A stretch of 59,120 bases of DNA, from positions 1 to 59,120 of the forward strand of contig CAZKWC010000012.1 of assembly GCA_964556425.1 (NCBI GenBank), written 5' to 3'. The stretch comes from JALQUL01 sp964556425. GTDB taxonomy: Bacteria; Pseudomonadota; Gammaproteobacteria; Burkholderiales; Burkholderiaceae_C. A program made the position numbers and the translations under genes. Of this stretch, positions 24,983-34,419 are shown in pieces. Positions within the stretch are counted from its first letter, which is position 1; the number at the start of each line of letters is the position of its first letter. The notes under the pieces are model-generated. The model worked only from the letters and a program-made list of their open reading frames with translations, was not told the DNA's origin and did no database searches.

Positions 24983-26941
24983 GTGCTTAACAATTTTAAA
25001 TTACGATATTTTTTTGTTTTTATCTTATTTGGTTTGAGTTTATTTAGTGGCTCTAAGGCAGCTGATAACTATCTAGAACCAGATGATGCATTTCGTTTAG
25101 AGCTATCTATTAGCAAGCCAAATTTAATAAAAATGAATTGGACTATTGCTAACGGATACTCTTTGTATCAGGAGCGAATTAAAGTGTTTGTTGCTGAAAA
25201 AAACATCAGCTCAACTATTCGTTTTCCACCTAGTATTCAAAAATTTGATGTTAACTTTAATAAAAATGTGCAGGTTTATAAAAAATTCCTACAGTTAGAT
25301 TTGCCAATCGATTCAAAAAATTTAGGCAATGGCTTTAATATTCAATATCAAGGTTGTTCAGATGATGGTTTATGTTACTCACCAATTGATAAAAGATTTC
25401 AACTAAAAAATGGATATTTAGTTGAGCAAACTAAGCTTGAAAATGGTGCCTCTTCGGAGCAACAAGCTGATTCCTCCTCGTTAGTAGCATCTAACCCTTT
25501 AGTTGCAGCAAGTACGGTAACTAATACAAGCACAGCGAGTGCATCTAATGCGTCTGTTGTTTCTTCACAGCCTTCTACTATTTCTGTTCGAGAGCTTGCC
25601 AATGATAATAAAACTGATGAAGTCTCAATTGCAAAGGCCACTTTAGAGTCGGGCAACTTCATAAAAATTGCCATTAGCTTTTTAGGTTTTGGATTGTTAT
25701 TAGCATTTACTCCATGTGTTTTACCTATGGTGCCAATCTTATCCGGCATTATTGTAGGCTCTGGAGCGCAAGCCAAAAATATCCCGTCCAATCGTTCTAG
25801 AGGCTTTATATTAGCACTTGCCTATTCCTTAGGGATGATTACTGTTTACACCTTGCTAGGAATTGCTGCTGGTTTATTAGGTAATGGTTTAGCTGCAATT
25901 ATGCAAAAACCAATAGTAATCAGTTTTTTTGCGCTAATGATTTTTTTAATGTCGCTGTCCATGTTTGATATTTATCAGTTGCAGATGCCTTCTTTTATAC
26001 AAGATAAAATAAATAGCTCAAGTATGAAAATAAAAGGTGGTCAGTTAATATCAGTTTATCTAATGGGCTTTTTATCTGCACTCATGGTCGGACCATGTGT
26101 TGCGGGTCCTTTGGCAGGAGCTTTAATCTTTATCAGTCAATCAAGAGACGTTTTTCTCGGCGGATTGGCTCTATTCTGTATGGGGCTGGGTATGAGTGTT
26201 CCGTTGTTACTCACGGGGGCTTCGGCTGCTACTCTACTACCCAAAGCTGGGGCCTGGATGAATAGCGTTAAGCTATTTTTTGGATTGATGTTAATGGCGA
26301 CAGCTATTTGGATGTTGCAGTCGGTGGTTAACAGTCAGCTATGGTTATTATTTTGGGGAGTTTGGTTAATTACGGCTGCAGTATTTTGGGGTTTATTTGA
26401 CGCTATTTCAGTCACGTCATCGAATGTGAGTCGGTTTAAAAAAATAATAGCCTTATTTACTTTTATATTAGGATGCCTCGAGATAGTAGGGGCTGCTTCA
26501 GGTGCTACTCGCCCATTGTTACCCTTAGAAAAGTTTATTTTTGAGAATCCAAACAGCGGAGTTAATGCTAATAATGTAAAACCTCTTGATTTAAAATTTA
26601 AAAAAATTCAGTCTATGACTCAATTAGAGTCGGAGTTACAAACTACCTCTAATATAGTAATGTTAGATTTTTATGCAGACTGGTGTACGACCTGCATTGA
26701 AATGGAAAAACTAACGTTTGCAGATAATTCAGTTCAAGCTAAATTAAGTAATTTAACGGTTCTACAAATAGATGTAACAGATAATTCTTTAGAGGATCAA
26801 CAAATGATGAAAAAATTCCAATTGTTTGGTCCACCAGCTATTTTATTCTTTGATAAAAATGATCAAGAAATCAAAAATGCAAGAGTGATTGGCTACATGA
26901 GTGCTGAGCAGTTTAAACGACATCTAGACGATAATATTTGA
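24983..26941 (+). CDS. dsbD: Thiol:disulfide interchange protein DsbD
   Basis: A 652-aa three-part membrane protein that carries electrons from cytosolic thioredoxin to the periplasm. After the signal peptide, the N-terminal domain has C125 and C131 in Q-G-C-S-D-D-G-L-C-Y. A Ser/Thr/Ala-rich linker (150-205) leads to eight membrane segments with C245 in F-T-P-C-V-L-P-M and C372 in V-G-P-C-V-A-G-P. The C-terminal thioredoxin domain has C568 and C571 in D-W-C-T-T-C. The start is GTG 24983; the ATG at 24976 is out of frame and closes at once. It ends the operon and would feed the TlpA-like protein. Confidence 0.93.
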   Translation: MLNNFKLRYFFVFILFGLSLFSGSKAADNYLEPDDAFRLELSISKPNLIKMNWTIANGYSLYQERIKVFVAEKNISSTIRFPPSIQKFDVNFNKNVQVYKKFLQLDLPIDSKNLGNGFNIQYQGCSDDGLCYSPIDKRFQLKNGYLVEQTKLENGASSEQQADSSSLVASNPLVAASTVTNTSTASASNASVVSSQPSTISVRELANDNKTDEVSIAKATLESGNFIKIAISFLGFGLLLAFTPCVLPMVPILSGIIVGSGAQAKNIPSNRSRGFILALAYSLGMITVYTLLGIAAGLLGNGLAAIMQKPIVISFFALMIFLMSLSMFDIYQLQMPSFIQDKINSSSMKIKGGQLISVYLMGFLSALMVGPCVAGPLAGALIFISQSRDVFLGGLALFCMGLGMSVPLLLTGASAATLLPKAGAWMNSVKLFFGLMLMATAIWMLQSVVNSQLWLLFWGVWLITAAVFWGLFDAISVTSSNVSRFKKIIALFTFILGCLEIVGAASGATRPLLPLEKFIFENPNSGVNANNVKPLDLKFKKIQSMTQLESELQTTSNIVMLDFYADWCTTCIEMEKLTFADNSVQAKLSNLTVLQIDVTDNSLEDQQMMKKFQLFGPPAILFFDKNDQEIKNARVIGYMSAEQFKRHLDDNI

Positions 26942-27296
26942 TAGCCTAATTTAGGTGTGTGGGATAAAATAAAAAATAATTGTTTTACTTATTATTGCAA
27001 TAAAGACAGTAAAGTAAGTTTTAGCATCAACTGAAAATTGCAAACCCTACTAATTTAGAATTAGATTTCAAGCTTTAGGTTTTCCTTAAGGGTATTTTTT
27101 AACTCAAAAAAAGTGCATTGACTTTGTGCTCTTGCTTAATAAATGCTTTAAATATAAGCGTAGCAGTTTGACTATCTAGAGCAAAACAGGTGTTTAGTGA
27201 GTTTATCTGTCTCTAGTCTTAGGCCATCCTCAATATTAGTTGATAACTTGTTATTGCTATTGAATGGTTTCATCAATCAATGCTCTAATACTGAAA
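26942..27296. other. 355-bp AT-rich intergenic region
   Basis: I see no gene or strong terminator; it separates the redox operon from the haloperoxidase-like gene. TTGACT occurs at 27118-27123 and 27167-27172 without convincing -10 partners. Confidence 0.4.
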
Positions 27297-28817
27297 ATGC
27301 AACGAAGAAATTTTATTTTTGCAAGTGCTTTAGTCCCACTATTCAAGACAGTACTTGCACAGGATATTTTAGTTCAACAGATACCTGTACGTCCAATAAA
27401 ACCAGCTACTTTTTACTGGTTAGATGCGCCGGGCCTGACTATTTTTTGGTCCGAAACTTTTTTGCAAGTAGTTCGTAGTTCTGAATTTGATTCGCCTATG
27501 GTAGCTCGGTCTATGGCAATAGTTCATACAGCGATGTATAACGCTTGGGCTTGTTTTGATGATCAATTAACAGCGACACTAGATATCGCTGATATTAAGC
27601 AATTAACTGCGACTCATAATTTGCAAAATCAATTGGTAGCCATGAGTTATGCTGCCTACACCACACTGTTGGCACAATTTCCCAAACAAGAAAAACATAT
27701 ACATGCAGTTATGCAAGAGTTGCATTTTCCAGTAAAGGCCAAAAATGCCCCAGCTATCTATGCAAAGGCGGCTTGGGTGGGAGAGCGTATTGCTCAAATG
27801 GTTTTAATTGAAAGATTAAATGATGCATCCAATCAGGATGGCGGATTATCTAATTCGCATCTGGCTTTTGACAATTACCAATCCTACGAATCAAAAAATC
27901 CGGTATTGGACTATAACGACACCAACCCAATAGATGCTGTACTACCAGATATTTGGCAGCCGATTAGTTATATCAATCCACAGGGCACTCAAGTAACGCC
28001 TGCATTTTTAGTCTCGCATTGGCATTTGGTGACTCCATTCGCTCTTAGTAGTGCGAATCAGTTTCGCCCACCAGCACCAGCCGTATGGGGAAATGATGCT
28101 TTTAAAACTCAAGCAGAACAGTTATTAAAAATACAGACGCATTTAACTGATGAACAAAAAGTAATTTCTAGTTATTGGAATGAAAAACCGCATTCTGAAT
28201 TGCCACCAGGGCAATGGTTGATGTTTGCTCTTGAAATGGCTAAACGTCAAAAAATGAGTCAGCAAAAAGCTTTACTGCTTTGTTTCGCACTTTCAAATGC
28301 TTTATTGGATACATCTATAGCGGTTTGGGATACAAAATTATTCTATGAGTCGGCTAGGCCAATTACCGTGATGCGTCATGTCTTTCGTGATCAAACAATT
28401 ATGAGTTTTGGTGCGAAGGGACCAGAGGGCGGTTTGCAAGCACAATTAGGTCAGTTATGGCGCCCTTATCAACCCAACTATTTACCCACTCCTGCCTCTC
28501 CTGAATATGTCTCTGAACAAAGTGCTTATGCGGCTGCAGGTGCGGAGGTTTTAAAGTTATTTACAGGATCAGACAATTTTGAAATGAGTCATACTCAAGG
28601 TAAGAACAGCTTGAGTTTAGATGCAACCGCACCGACGCAAAATGTGACTTTATATTGGCCCACTTTTACAGCAGCAGCAGAGCAAGCGGGTATGTCAGGA
28701 ATATATGGCGGGATTCATTTTATGGCGGGCAATCTAGAGGGCTTAAAGCTTGGCCGTCAAGTGGCTAAGCAAGCTTATCAAAAGGCAAAGTCTTATTGGA
28801 CTGAAAAAATCCAATAA
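27297..28817 (+). CDS. Vanadium-haloperoxidase/PAP2-like exported protein with altered active site
   Basis: A 506-aa protein of the bacterial vanadium-dependent haloperoxidase-like family. It starts at ATG 27297 with M-Q-R-R-N-F-I-F-A-S-A-L, a Tat-like twin-arginine signal. Family blocks: M-A-I-V-H-T-A-M-Y-N-A-W near 73-84, K347 and R354 in T-K-L-F-Y-E-S-A-R-P, the P-E-Y-V-S block at 402-406 and G-G-I-H at 471-474. In relatives the loop reads E-Y-x-S-G-H-S with the acid-base His, and later S-R-I-Y-G-G-I-H. Here these are S-E-Q-S (E407, Q408) and S-G-I-Y (G468). The vanadate/phosphate site is therefore incomplete and catalysis doubtful. It converges with prfC. Confidence 0.75.
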   Translation: MQRRNFIFASALVPLFKTVLAQDILVQQIPVRPIKPATFYWLDAPGLTIFWSETFLQVVRSSEFDSPMVARSMAIVHTAMYNAWACFDDQLTATLDIADIKQLTATHNLQNQLVAMSYAAYTTLLAQFPKQEKHIHAVMQELHFPVKAKNAPAIYAKAAWVGERIAQMVLIERLNDASNQDGGLSNSHLAFDNYQSYESKNPVLDYNDTNPIDAVLPDIWQPISYINPQGTQVTPAFLVSHWHLVTPFALSSANQFRPPAPAVWGNDAFKTQAEQLLKIQTHLTDEQKVISSYWNEKPHSELPPGQWLMFALEMAKRQKMSQQKALLLCFALSNALLDTSIAVWDTKLFYESARPITVMRHVFRDQTIMSFGAKGPEGGLQAQLGQLWRPYQPNYLPTPASPEYVSEQSAYAAAGAEVLKLFTGSDNFEMSHTQGKNSLSLDATAPTQNVTLYWPTFTAAAEQAGMSGIYGGIHFMAGNLEGLKLGRQVAKQAYQKAKSYWTEKIQ

Positions 28818-28821
28818 GACT
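28789..28821. terminator. 12-bp hairpin between convergent genes
   Basis: AGTCTTATTGGA and TCCAATAAGACT form a perfect stem with a 9-nt A-rich loop, overlapping the last codons and stop of the haloperoxidase-like gene and lying 15 nt past the prfC stop. There is no strong U-tract on either strand, so termination strength is uncertain. Confidence 0.55.
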
Positions 28822-28835
28822 CTTACTTGTATTGC

Positions 28836-30464
28836 TTAGCCTGCCGCTTGTAAAGCAAGGCCCGCATGTTCGCGTAGCGGGTGGAAATGAATTTTAGGAA
28901 AACGCTCTTGGGCTAAGCGTACATCATAGGGCGAGGTGCATAAATAAGCCAAAGCATTAGCCGCATCATGGGCCATACGAATAGGGTAGGCGTTTACAAA
29001 CTCACGCAGCTCTTGCGGTGTATCGGCAGTAATCCAACGAGCACCCGTGTACTGACATCCTTCAAGGCGGACATCAGCATCGTATTCGGTTTTTAAACGG
29101 TGTTGCACCACTTCAAATTGCAATTGCCCCACAGCGCCTAATAACATAGCACCACCGGCTTCAGGCCTAAACACCTGAATAGCACCTTCTTCGCCCAGTT
29201 GCGCTAAACCTTGTTGCAATTGTTTAGCTCTTAAAGGATTTTTAAGAATAACCGTCATGAACATTTCTGGTGCAAAGAAAGGCAAGCCAGTGAACTGTAA
29301 GCTGGCGCCATCAGTGATGGTGTCACCTAGTTGTACACCACCATGAGTGGTAAAACCAATAATATCGCCTGCATAGGCTTCTTCGACAGCTTCACGGCGT
29401 TGGCTCATAAAGGTGACAACTGAGGTAGGACGTAATTCTTTGCCAGTACGTTGAACCTTTAGTTTCATGCCAGGTGAATATTTACCCGAACACATACGCA
29501 CAAAGGCAATCCTATCGCGGTGTGAGGGGTCCATATTGGCTTGTACTTTAAACACCACACCTGCAAAGGCTTTGTCTTCTGGGGCAATGTCTTTAATAAC
29601 GGGTTGGCGGTTTACCATGACGCTACTTTGACGTGCTTGTGGCGCTGGGGCTAAATCAACCAAAGCATCGAGTACTTCCATTACACCAAAGTTATTCACG
29701 CCAGAACCAAAAAATACTGGAGTTTGTTTGCCCGATAAAAATGCTTCTTTATCAAAAGCAGGAGAAGCGCCTTGTACTAACTCCATACTTTCTTTGGCAA
29801 GGGTATAGTCATGACCAAAACGAGCCGTTAAAGTGGCCTCATCACTTAAATCAATGGTATCAAAGTCATGATTTAAACGGTCGGAGCCCGACTCAAAAAC
29901 AGTCATTTTTTGAGTCCGTAAATTCATGATACCGGCAAAGGTTTTGCCTTGGCCAACTGGCCAAGTCATAGGCACGCAAGGCATGCCTAATTCACGTTCG
30001 ATTTCATCTAATAACTCGATAGGCTCTCGAACTTCGCGGTCCATTTTATTAACAAAGGTAATAATAGGTGTATCGCGTTGACGGCACACCTCAATGAGTC
30101 GTCTGGTTTGCGCTTCCACACCGTTGGCTGCATCAATTACCATAAGGGCAGAATCGACAGCAGTTAACACCCGATAAGTATCTTCACTGAAGTCTTTGTG
30201 ACCGGGAGTGTCTAGTAGATTGACCACATGATCACGGTATAACATTTGCATGACCGAGCTGGCCACTGAAATACCCCTTTGTTTTTCAATTTCCATCCAG
30301 TCACTGGTGGCATGGCGACTCGCTTTACGCGCTTTAACGGAACCCGCAATTTGAATTGCACCTGAAAACAGCAAAAGTTTTTCGGTTAAGGTAGTTTTAC
30401 CTGCATCGGGATGGGAAATAATCGCAAAGGTACGGCGACGACGGGTTTCGTTGAGAAATGACAC
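28836..30464 (-). CDS. prfC: Peptide chain release factor 3
   Basis: A 542-aa translational GTPase that removes RF1/RF2 from ribosomes after termination. It has the G1 loop S-H-P-D-A-G-K-T-T at 17-25, G2 Q-R-G-I-S-V-A-S-S, G3 D-T-P-G-H-K-D-F-S-E-D-T-Y and G4 N-K-M-D-R, then the RF3-specific domains with F-F-G-S-G-V-N-N-F-G-V. The length is about 530 aa in E. coli. It appears to be a single gene. Confidence 0.97.
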   Translation of the reverse strand: MSFLNETRRRRTFAIISHPDAGKTTLTEKLLLFSGAIQIAGSVKARKASRHATSDWMEIEKQRGISVASSVMQMLYRDHVVNLLDTPGHKDFSEDTYRVLTAVDSALMVIDAANGVEAQTRRLIEVCRQRDTPIITFVNKMDREVREPIELLDEIERELGMPCVPMTWPVGQGKTFAGIMNLRTQKMTVFESGSDRLNHDFDTIDLSDEATLTARFGHDYTLAKESMELVQGASPAFDKEAFLSGKQTPVFFGSGVNNFGVMEVLDALVDLAPAPQARQSSVMVNRQPVIKDIAPEDKAFAGVVFKVQANMDPSHRDRIAFVRMCSGKYSPGMKLKVQRTGKELRPTSVVTFMSQRREAVEEAYAGDIIGFTTHGGVQLGDTITDGASLQFTGLPFFAPEMFMTVILKNPLRAKQLQQGLAQLGEEGAIQVFRPEAGGAMLLGAVGQLQFEVVQHRLKTEYDADVRLEGCQYTGARWITADTPQELREFVNAYPIRMAHDAANALAYLCTSPYDVRLAQERFPKIHFHPLREHAGLALQAAG

Positions 30465-30832
30465 GGAATGAGCCCTAAAGAGACTTGAGTTGATGCGAGC
30501 CTAAAGCTTGAAAAAGGCAAAAAAGGCTTTCGCACAACGATAAGTGGAAATTTTTATTTAAAAATAGTTTGCGTTTAAACGCTGGGGTTTATTAGCAAGA
30601 AGCTTATTATCCCAGATTTATCAGTCATCCATAGTTTTTTGCCTTTACAGATGACTTTTGAAGTGGCGTGAAGGCATCAAGCGTTTTTAAATTGGGGTAT
30701 TGGTTGATAACTGTCACTTATTTGCAGATCACTTTTTAATACTTATGATGTAATGCAACTTCTAGAGGCTATTGGCCAACTTTAAAAGATGGCTTGGCCC
30801 CGATTACTAATTTTGAGTTTATTTTAAATATT
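30465..30832. promoter_or_regulatory. 370-bp divergent promoter region, prfC / ACBP
   Basis: No coding frame. On the plus strand TTGCAG, a 16-nt spacer and TATGAT (30744-30749) could be the ACBP promoter, leaving an 80-nt leader. This is a weak match to the consensus. Confidence 0.3.
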
Positions 30833-31087
30833 ATGACTGATTTAAATACCCGTTTTGAAGCCGCTGTAGCCCAATCTAAAGAGCTTTCAAGTCGACCTAA
30901 TAATGCAACATTATTAAAAATATATGCCTTGTACAAACAAGGCACTCAAGGTGATGTGCAAGATGCAAAACCTGGTTTTTCAGATATGGTAGGCCGTGCT
31001 AAATGGGATGCTTGGAATGCTTTAAAAGGCACAGCTCTTGAGCAAGCTCAACAAGACTATATTGATCTTATTGACTCTCTTGAGTAA
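30833..31087 (+). CDS. Acyl-CoA-binding protein
   Basis: An 84-aa four-helix ACBP that binds long-chain acyl-CoA in the cytosol. The family core is complete: F-E-A-A-V-A-Q-S-K, L-L-K-I-Y-A-L-Y-K-Q-G-T-Q-G-D, K-P-G-F-S-D-M-V-G-R-A-K-W-D-A-W. The start is ATG 30833, since family members begin with M-T/S-D-L-x-x-x-F-E. Its last 20 bases overlap the convergent PHA-granule-type gene. Confidence 0.93.
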   Translation: MTDLNTRFEAAVAQSKELSSRPNNATLLKIYALYKQGTQGDVQDAKPGFSDMVGRAKWDAWNALKGTALEQAQQDYIDLIDSLE

Positions 31088-31367
31088 TTAACTCGTCTAG
31101 TTTTTGATTCATTTCAGCCAAGATTTTGTCTTTAAAAGCACCAAATAAAAATCCTAAAGTGGCATCTAACTCGAAAGTGTTAGCTGTCACTTTTAGACTG
31201 CCTTTCACACCAGATCGAGAAAACTCCAAACAATCAGCTGCTTCGCCTTCTTGATAGCTGCAAGTCATATCAAATTTTTCAGTTGATTTCTCGCCCCATT
31301 TTTTTGCAATAAGTCTGGCTTTTTCAAAGCCCAAGGGATGTTCACGGTGTAATTGAATGGTGGTCAT
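31068..31367 (-). CDS. Polyhydroxyalkanoic acid system family protein
   Basis: A 99-aa small protein of the PHA granule-associated family. It opens with I-x-L-H-R-E-H-P-L-G, continues A-R-x-x-A-x-K-W, and ends with a helix K-I-x-A-E-M-N-Q-K-L-D-E-L-I, the usual pattern. The same family occurs next to PHA and fatty-acid genes. It overlaps the 3' end of the ACBP gene in convergent orientation, an arrangement consistent with a shared acyl-CoA/PHA theme. Downstream on the same strand is the DUF2265 aminopeptidase, 25 nt after its stop. Confidence 0.85.
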   Translation of the reverse strand: MTTIQLHREHPLGFEKARLIAKKWGEKSTEKFDMTCSYQEGEAADCLEFSRSGVKGSLKVTANTFELDATLGFLFGAFKDKILAEMNQKLDELITQESQ

Positions 31368-31392
31368 ATAAAAAAGATGGAAGTTAGTAGTA

Positions 31393-32526
31393 TTAGTGGG
31401 ATATTTTAGTTTTAGCGACTTGGTTCAATTGCTTTAATTTGGCTTGTCTATCTTGAAAACTGAGATTAGCCAATGCTTGAACCTCTTTATAAAATATTGG
31501 CCAATTATTGTTTTGCTGGTAAAGGTAAATAAAAGCATCTACCCATATATCGTAAGTGGCGTCAGAAAGTAAAGCTGCATTATTGAGTGAAAAAGCCCAT
31601 GTATCAAAAGAGCTATCGCCTTGCCACTGCTGTTTAAACTGCAGATAGGCGGTTTTAAACTCTAGCATAGCCTGCGCTTTTTGTGCCAAGGCCAAATCTT
31701 TCGAAATTTTTTGTTCTTCATAGGCCTTATAAATAGCCAATAATTGTTGCCTTGTGTGCCTAGTTAATTGCTTAAACTGATCTCGTTTTTGTCTGCGTAT
31801 GGCATTTTTTTCAGTATCCGCTATTTGGTTTTCAGCAACAGTGTTGGCATTAGTTAAATTAGCCGTCTGTGACTGCCATTGTTGCCAGCCTATTTTTTCA
31901 ACTGCCGTCGCAAATGATTCATTAAAGGCACTGTCATCTGGGGCATAAACTTTTTGGTGTGCTAACTCATGAAAAATCAAGCTAATTAATTCTTGATCTG
32001 GATAATAGATAAAAGTATTGAGTATCGGGTCACCACCTAACAGATTGCTCCAACCTAAACTGGAGTAAGCTGGTACTGGATAGGTTTTGACTTCATAACC
32101 TAAAGCTTCAAGCTCTTTGGCTTGTTGCTGGGCTGCCTCTAGGCTGTAAAAGCCTTTGTAACTCACACATCCGGCAATCCAAAAACACCATGTTTTAGCT
32201 TGAAGAGACAGCTGCGGAGCAGCCACTACATTCCAAACTACGGCTTTTTGATTTAAATCGGCATAACGTGTGTAACTAGCGTTATCGGGTAATAACAATT
32301 GTTGGCTGGCAAATTTTCTAGCTTCTACACTAAGGGCTAAGCGCTGTTTTAATGTTTCAGGCGTTTTAGGATCTTTAATGACTTCAGCAATTGGTTTGGC
32401 TTTTAACAGCATACCCATATGACCATTTGCAGCTTGCCAATAGTACTGCGTACTAGCGCAACTACTCAAGCCTAAAAGTAGCAGTATAAAAGCCCAAAAA
32501 AGCCATTTAACACCCATAAATTTCAT
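31393..32526 (-). CDS. Putative lipoprotein aminopeptidase (DUF2265)
   Basis: A 377-aa protein with a lipobox at L-S-S-C near residue 23 and a predicted zinc site H-E-L-A-H-Q near 188-193, followed by F-N-E-S-F-A-T as the probable third-ligand helix. The N-terminal Y-Y-W-Q-A-A-N-G-H motif is characteristic of this family. These are predicted aminopeptidases with no well-defined substrate. The C-terminal 150 residues are helical and Gln-rich. It is 17 nt downstream of the molybdopterin oxidoreductase gene and is likely co-transcribed with it. Confidence 0.87.
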   Translation of the reverse strand: MKFMGVKWLFWAFILLLLGLSSCASTQYYWQAANGHMGMLLKAKPIAEVIKDPKTPETLKQRLALSVEARKFASQQLLLPDNASYTRYADLNQKAVVWNVVAAPQLSLQAKTWCFWIAGCVSYKGFYSLEAAQQQAKELEALGYEVKTYPVPAYSSLGWSNLLGGDPILNTFIYYPDQELISLIFHELAHQKVYAPDDSAFNESFATAVEKIGWQQWQSQTANLTNANTVAENQIADTEKNAIRRQKRDQFKQLTRHTRQQLLAIYKAYEEQKISKDLALAQKAQAMLEFKTAYLQFKQQWQGDSSFDTWAFSLNNAALLSDATYDIWVDAFIYLYQQNNNWPIFYKEVQALANLSFQDRQAKLKQLNQVAKTKISH

Positions 32527-32543
32527 TGCAGTGAAGGTCTGTT

Positions 32544-34217
32544 TTATTGTCCTAATGCTTCAAATTGTGCATCGCTTAGTTTTTCAATTTCGACTAAGCA
32601 ATCATAAAAAACAGGTGCTCTGCCCATATCGGTTAACTTTTGGCTGGTGAGTTCATTTACATTAGTACCGGCCAATGAAATTTTTCGCCACCAAATACCT
32701 AAGGCATTGACTACACCAGCACGAGCTCGGTGGTTTAAGTGGGCTCGGCAGACATAACTTCCACGGTCATTAAACAGCCTTACTGCATCGCCTTGAGTTA
32801 TGCCCCTTTTGTCTGCATCTAATTGGCTAATTTCAACATAAGGTTCTCCCTCAATTGCCAGCAACGATTCAACGTTCACAAAAGTGGTATTTAAAAAATT
32901 ACGCGCCGGAGGTGAAATCATGGCCAGCGGGTAGCGCTGGTCTGAGCCTGGTACTTCGTAATTGGCAATATAAGTTGGAATGGCGGGTAATCCTTGCTTG
33001 GCCAAACGTTCGCTGTAAAACTCACATTTACCTGATGGAGTGGGAAATTGTCCCTTGGCAAACGGGGCATCATTACTTGATGAGTGCACAAAACCTTGTG
33101 TGTTAATGACTTTCCAATCAATCAGGCCATCAAAAGCAGTTTTACAAAGACTTTCATCTGACTCGGTAAATACCGCTGTCATTTCAGCTTGGCACAAACC
33201 CATTTCACGGGCTAATAATCTGAAAAATTCGGTGTTACTTTTCGCCTGACCTAATGGGGCAATAGCGGGTTTATTCAGTAATACATCGGTGTGTCCATAG
33301 GCTTTATGAATGTCCCAGTGCTCTAGTTGAGTAGTCGCAGGGAACACATAATCGGCATAGTCGGTAGTGTCGGTTAAAAAATGCTCAAGTACCACGGTAA
33401 AGAGATTTTCACGGGCTAATCCTTGAACTACTTTGCCAGACTCGGGAGCAATTGCAGCCGGATTACTGTTAAAAATAATCATGGCCTCAATAGCCGGTCC
33501 CCATTGTTCTGAACTTTCTCTTAATAAGTCGTCGCCAATGGTGGTCATGTTAATGACTCTGCGCCGTACTTTGGCTAAATCGGGTCTTTGTAAAGCAGCC
33601 GACCTCGCAACATTGGCGCTAGAACTTGATAATAAAGCACCGCCAGCCGCATGGCGCCAAGCACCAATTAAAGCAGGTAAGCTAAGCACCGCCCTTACCG
33701 CATTGCCGCCCCCTTTAGTCCGTTGCATTCCGTAATTAAGACGAATCGCAGCAGCTTTGTTATTGCGCAAACAAGCGCCATACTCTTGGGCCAAATCAAT
33801 AATTTCTTGGGCTGTAATGCCGCAAACCAATGCGGCTTTTTCAGGGGACCAAGCCATTGCTTCTTGTCGTAACATTTCAAAACCCAAGGTGTAGTTTTGA
33901 ATATAGTCATGATCAAGGTCATTATTGCTAATGAGTTGATGCATGATAGCTAAAGCCAAAGCGGCATCGGTGCCAGGTAAAATCGCAATATGCTGATGGC
34001 ATTTGTCGGCGGTTTCGGTTTTACGAGGGTCAATACAAATCAGTTTTGCACCTTTGCGTTTGGCTTCTTGGGCGTAGCGCCAAAAATGTAAATTACTGGT
34101 AATGGAATTACTTCCCCAAATAATGATTAAATCACTATTGGCAAACTGTTCTACTTTGGTGCCTAGTTTGGCGCCCAAAGTGTAGGTCATGCCTTCAGCA
34201 CCAGCCGAGGCACAAAT
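32544..34217 (-). CDS. Molybdopterin-dependent oxidoreductase (N-terminus in gap)
   Basis: A 557-aa open frame runs into the gap; the N-terminal iron-sulfur domain (about 120-150 residues with its Cys motif) is not visible. What remains is typical of the DMSO-reductase superfamily: D-L-I-I-I-W-G-S-N-S, C-I-D-P-R-K-T-E-T-A-D, I-L-P-G-T-D-A-A-L-A-L-A, the C-terminal molybdopterin dinucleotide domain with Y-P-L-A-M-I-S-P and the D-A-V-R-L-F-N-D-R-G block. The closest type is the roughly 690-aa soluble oxidoreductase common in Burkholderiales with no defined substrate. Ser after C-A-S-A-G is not the metal ligand. The ATG at 34190 is internal. Confidence 0.88.
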   Translation of the reverse strand: MCASAGAEGMTYTLGAKLGTKVEQFANSDLIIIWGSNSITSNLHFWRYAQEAKRKGAKLICIDPRKTETADKCHQHIAILPGTDAALALAIMHQLISNNDLDHDYIQNYTLGFEMLRQEAMAWSPEKAALVCGITAQEIIDLAQEYGACLRNNKAAAIRLNYGMQRTKGGGNAVRAVLSLPALIGAWRHAAGGALLSSSSANVARSAALQRPDLAKVRRRVINMTTIGDDLLRESSEQWGPAIEAMIIFNSNPAAIAPESGKVVQGLARENLFTVVLEHFLTDTTDYADYVFPATTQLEHWDIHKAYGHTDVLLNKPAIAPLGQAKSNTEFFRLLAREMGLCQAEMTAVFTESDESLCKTAFDGLIDWKVINTQGFVHSSSNDAPFAKGQFPTPSGKCEFYSERLAKQGLPAIPTYIANYEVPGSDQRYPLAMISPPARNFLNTTFVNVESLLAIEGEPYVEISQLDADKRGITQGDAVRLFNDRGSYVCRAHLNHRARAGVVNALGIWWRKISLAGTNVNELTSQKLTDMGRAPVFYDCLVEIEKLSDAQFEALGQ

Positions 34218-34317
34218 NNNNNNNNNNNNNNNNNNNNNNNNNNNNNNNNNNNNNNNNNNNNNNNNNNNNNNNNNNNNNNNNNNNNNNNNNNNNNNNNNNN
34301 NNNNNNNNNNNNNNNNN
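34218..34317. other. Assembly gap (100 N) over the 5' end of the molybdopterin gene
   Basis: Placeholder gap. The missing N-terminal domain needs about 400 bp or more. Confidence 0.99.
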
Positions 34318-34419
34318 AAAATAGAGGAAGCTTTAAGGAGTGATTCTTAAAGTGAAAATTGGGTATGCTGAAATAGCGAAAAGTCAAATCAAGCTTTGAA
34401 GTGAATGAGCAATAAAAGC

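Noticed and set aside
27197..27478. Cys/Ser-rich 93-aa ORF overlapping the haloperoxidase-like start
   Set aside because: It lies in another frame of the real gene, has no homology-like motif and no ribosome site.
32544..34217. Molybdopterin oxidoreductase as part of the sugar-sensing operon
   Set aside because: Same strand, but separated from the kinase by about 100 visible bases plus a gap of unknown size; linkage cannot be judged.
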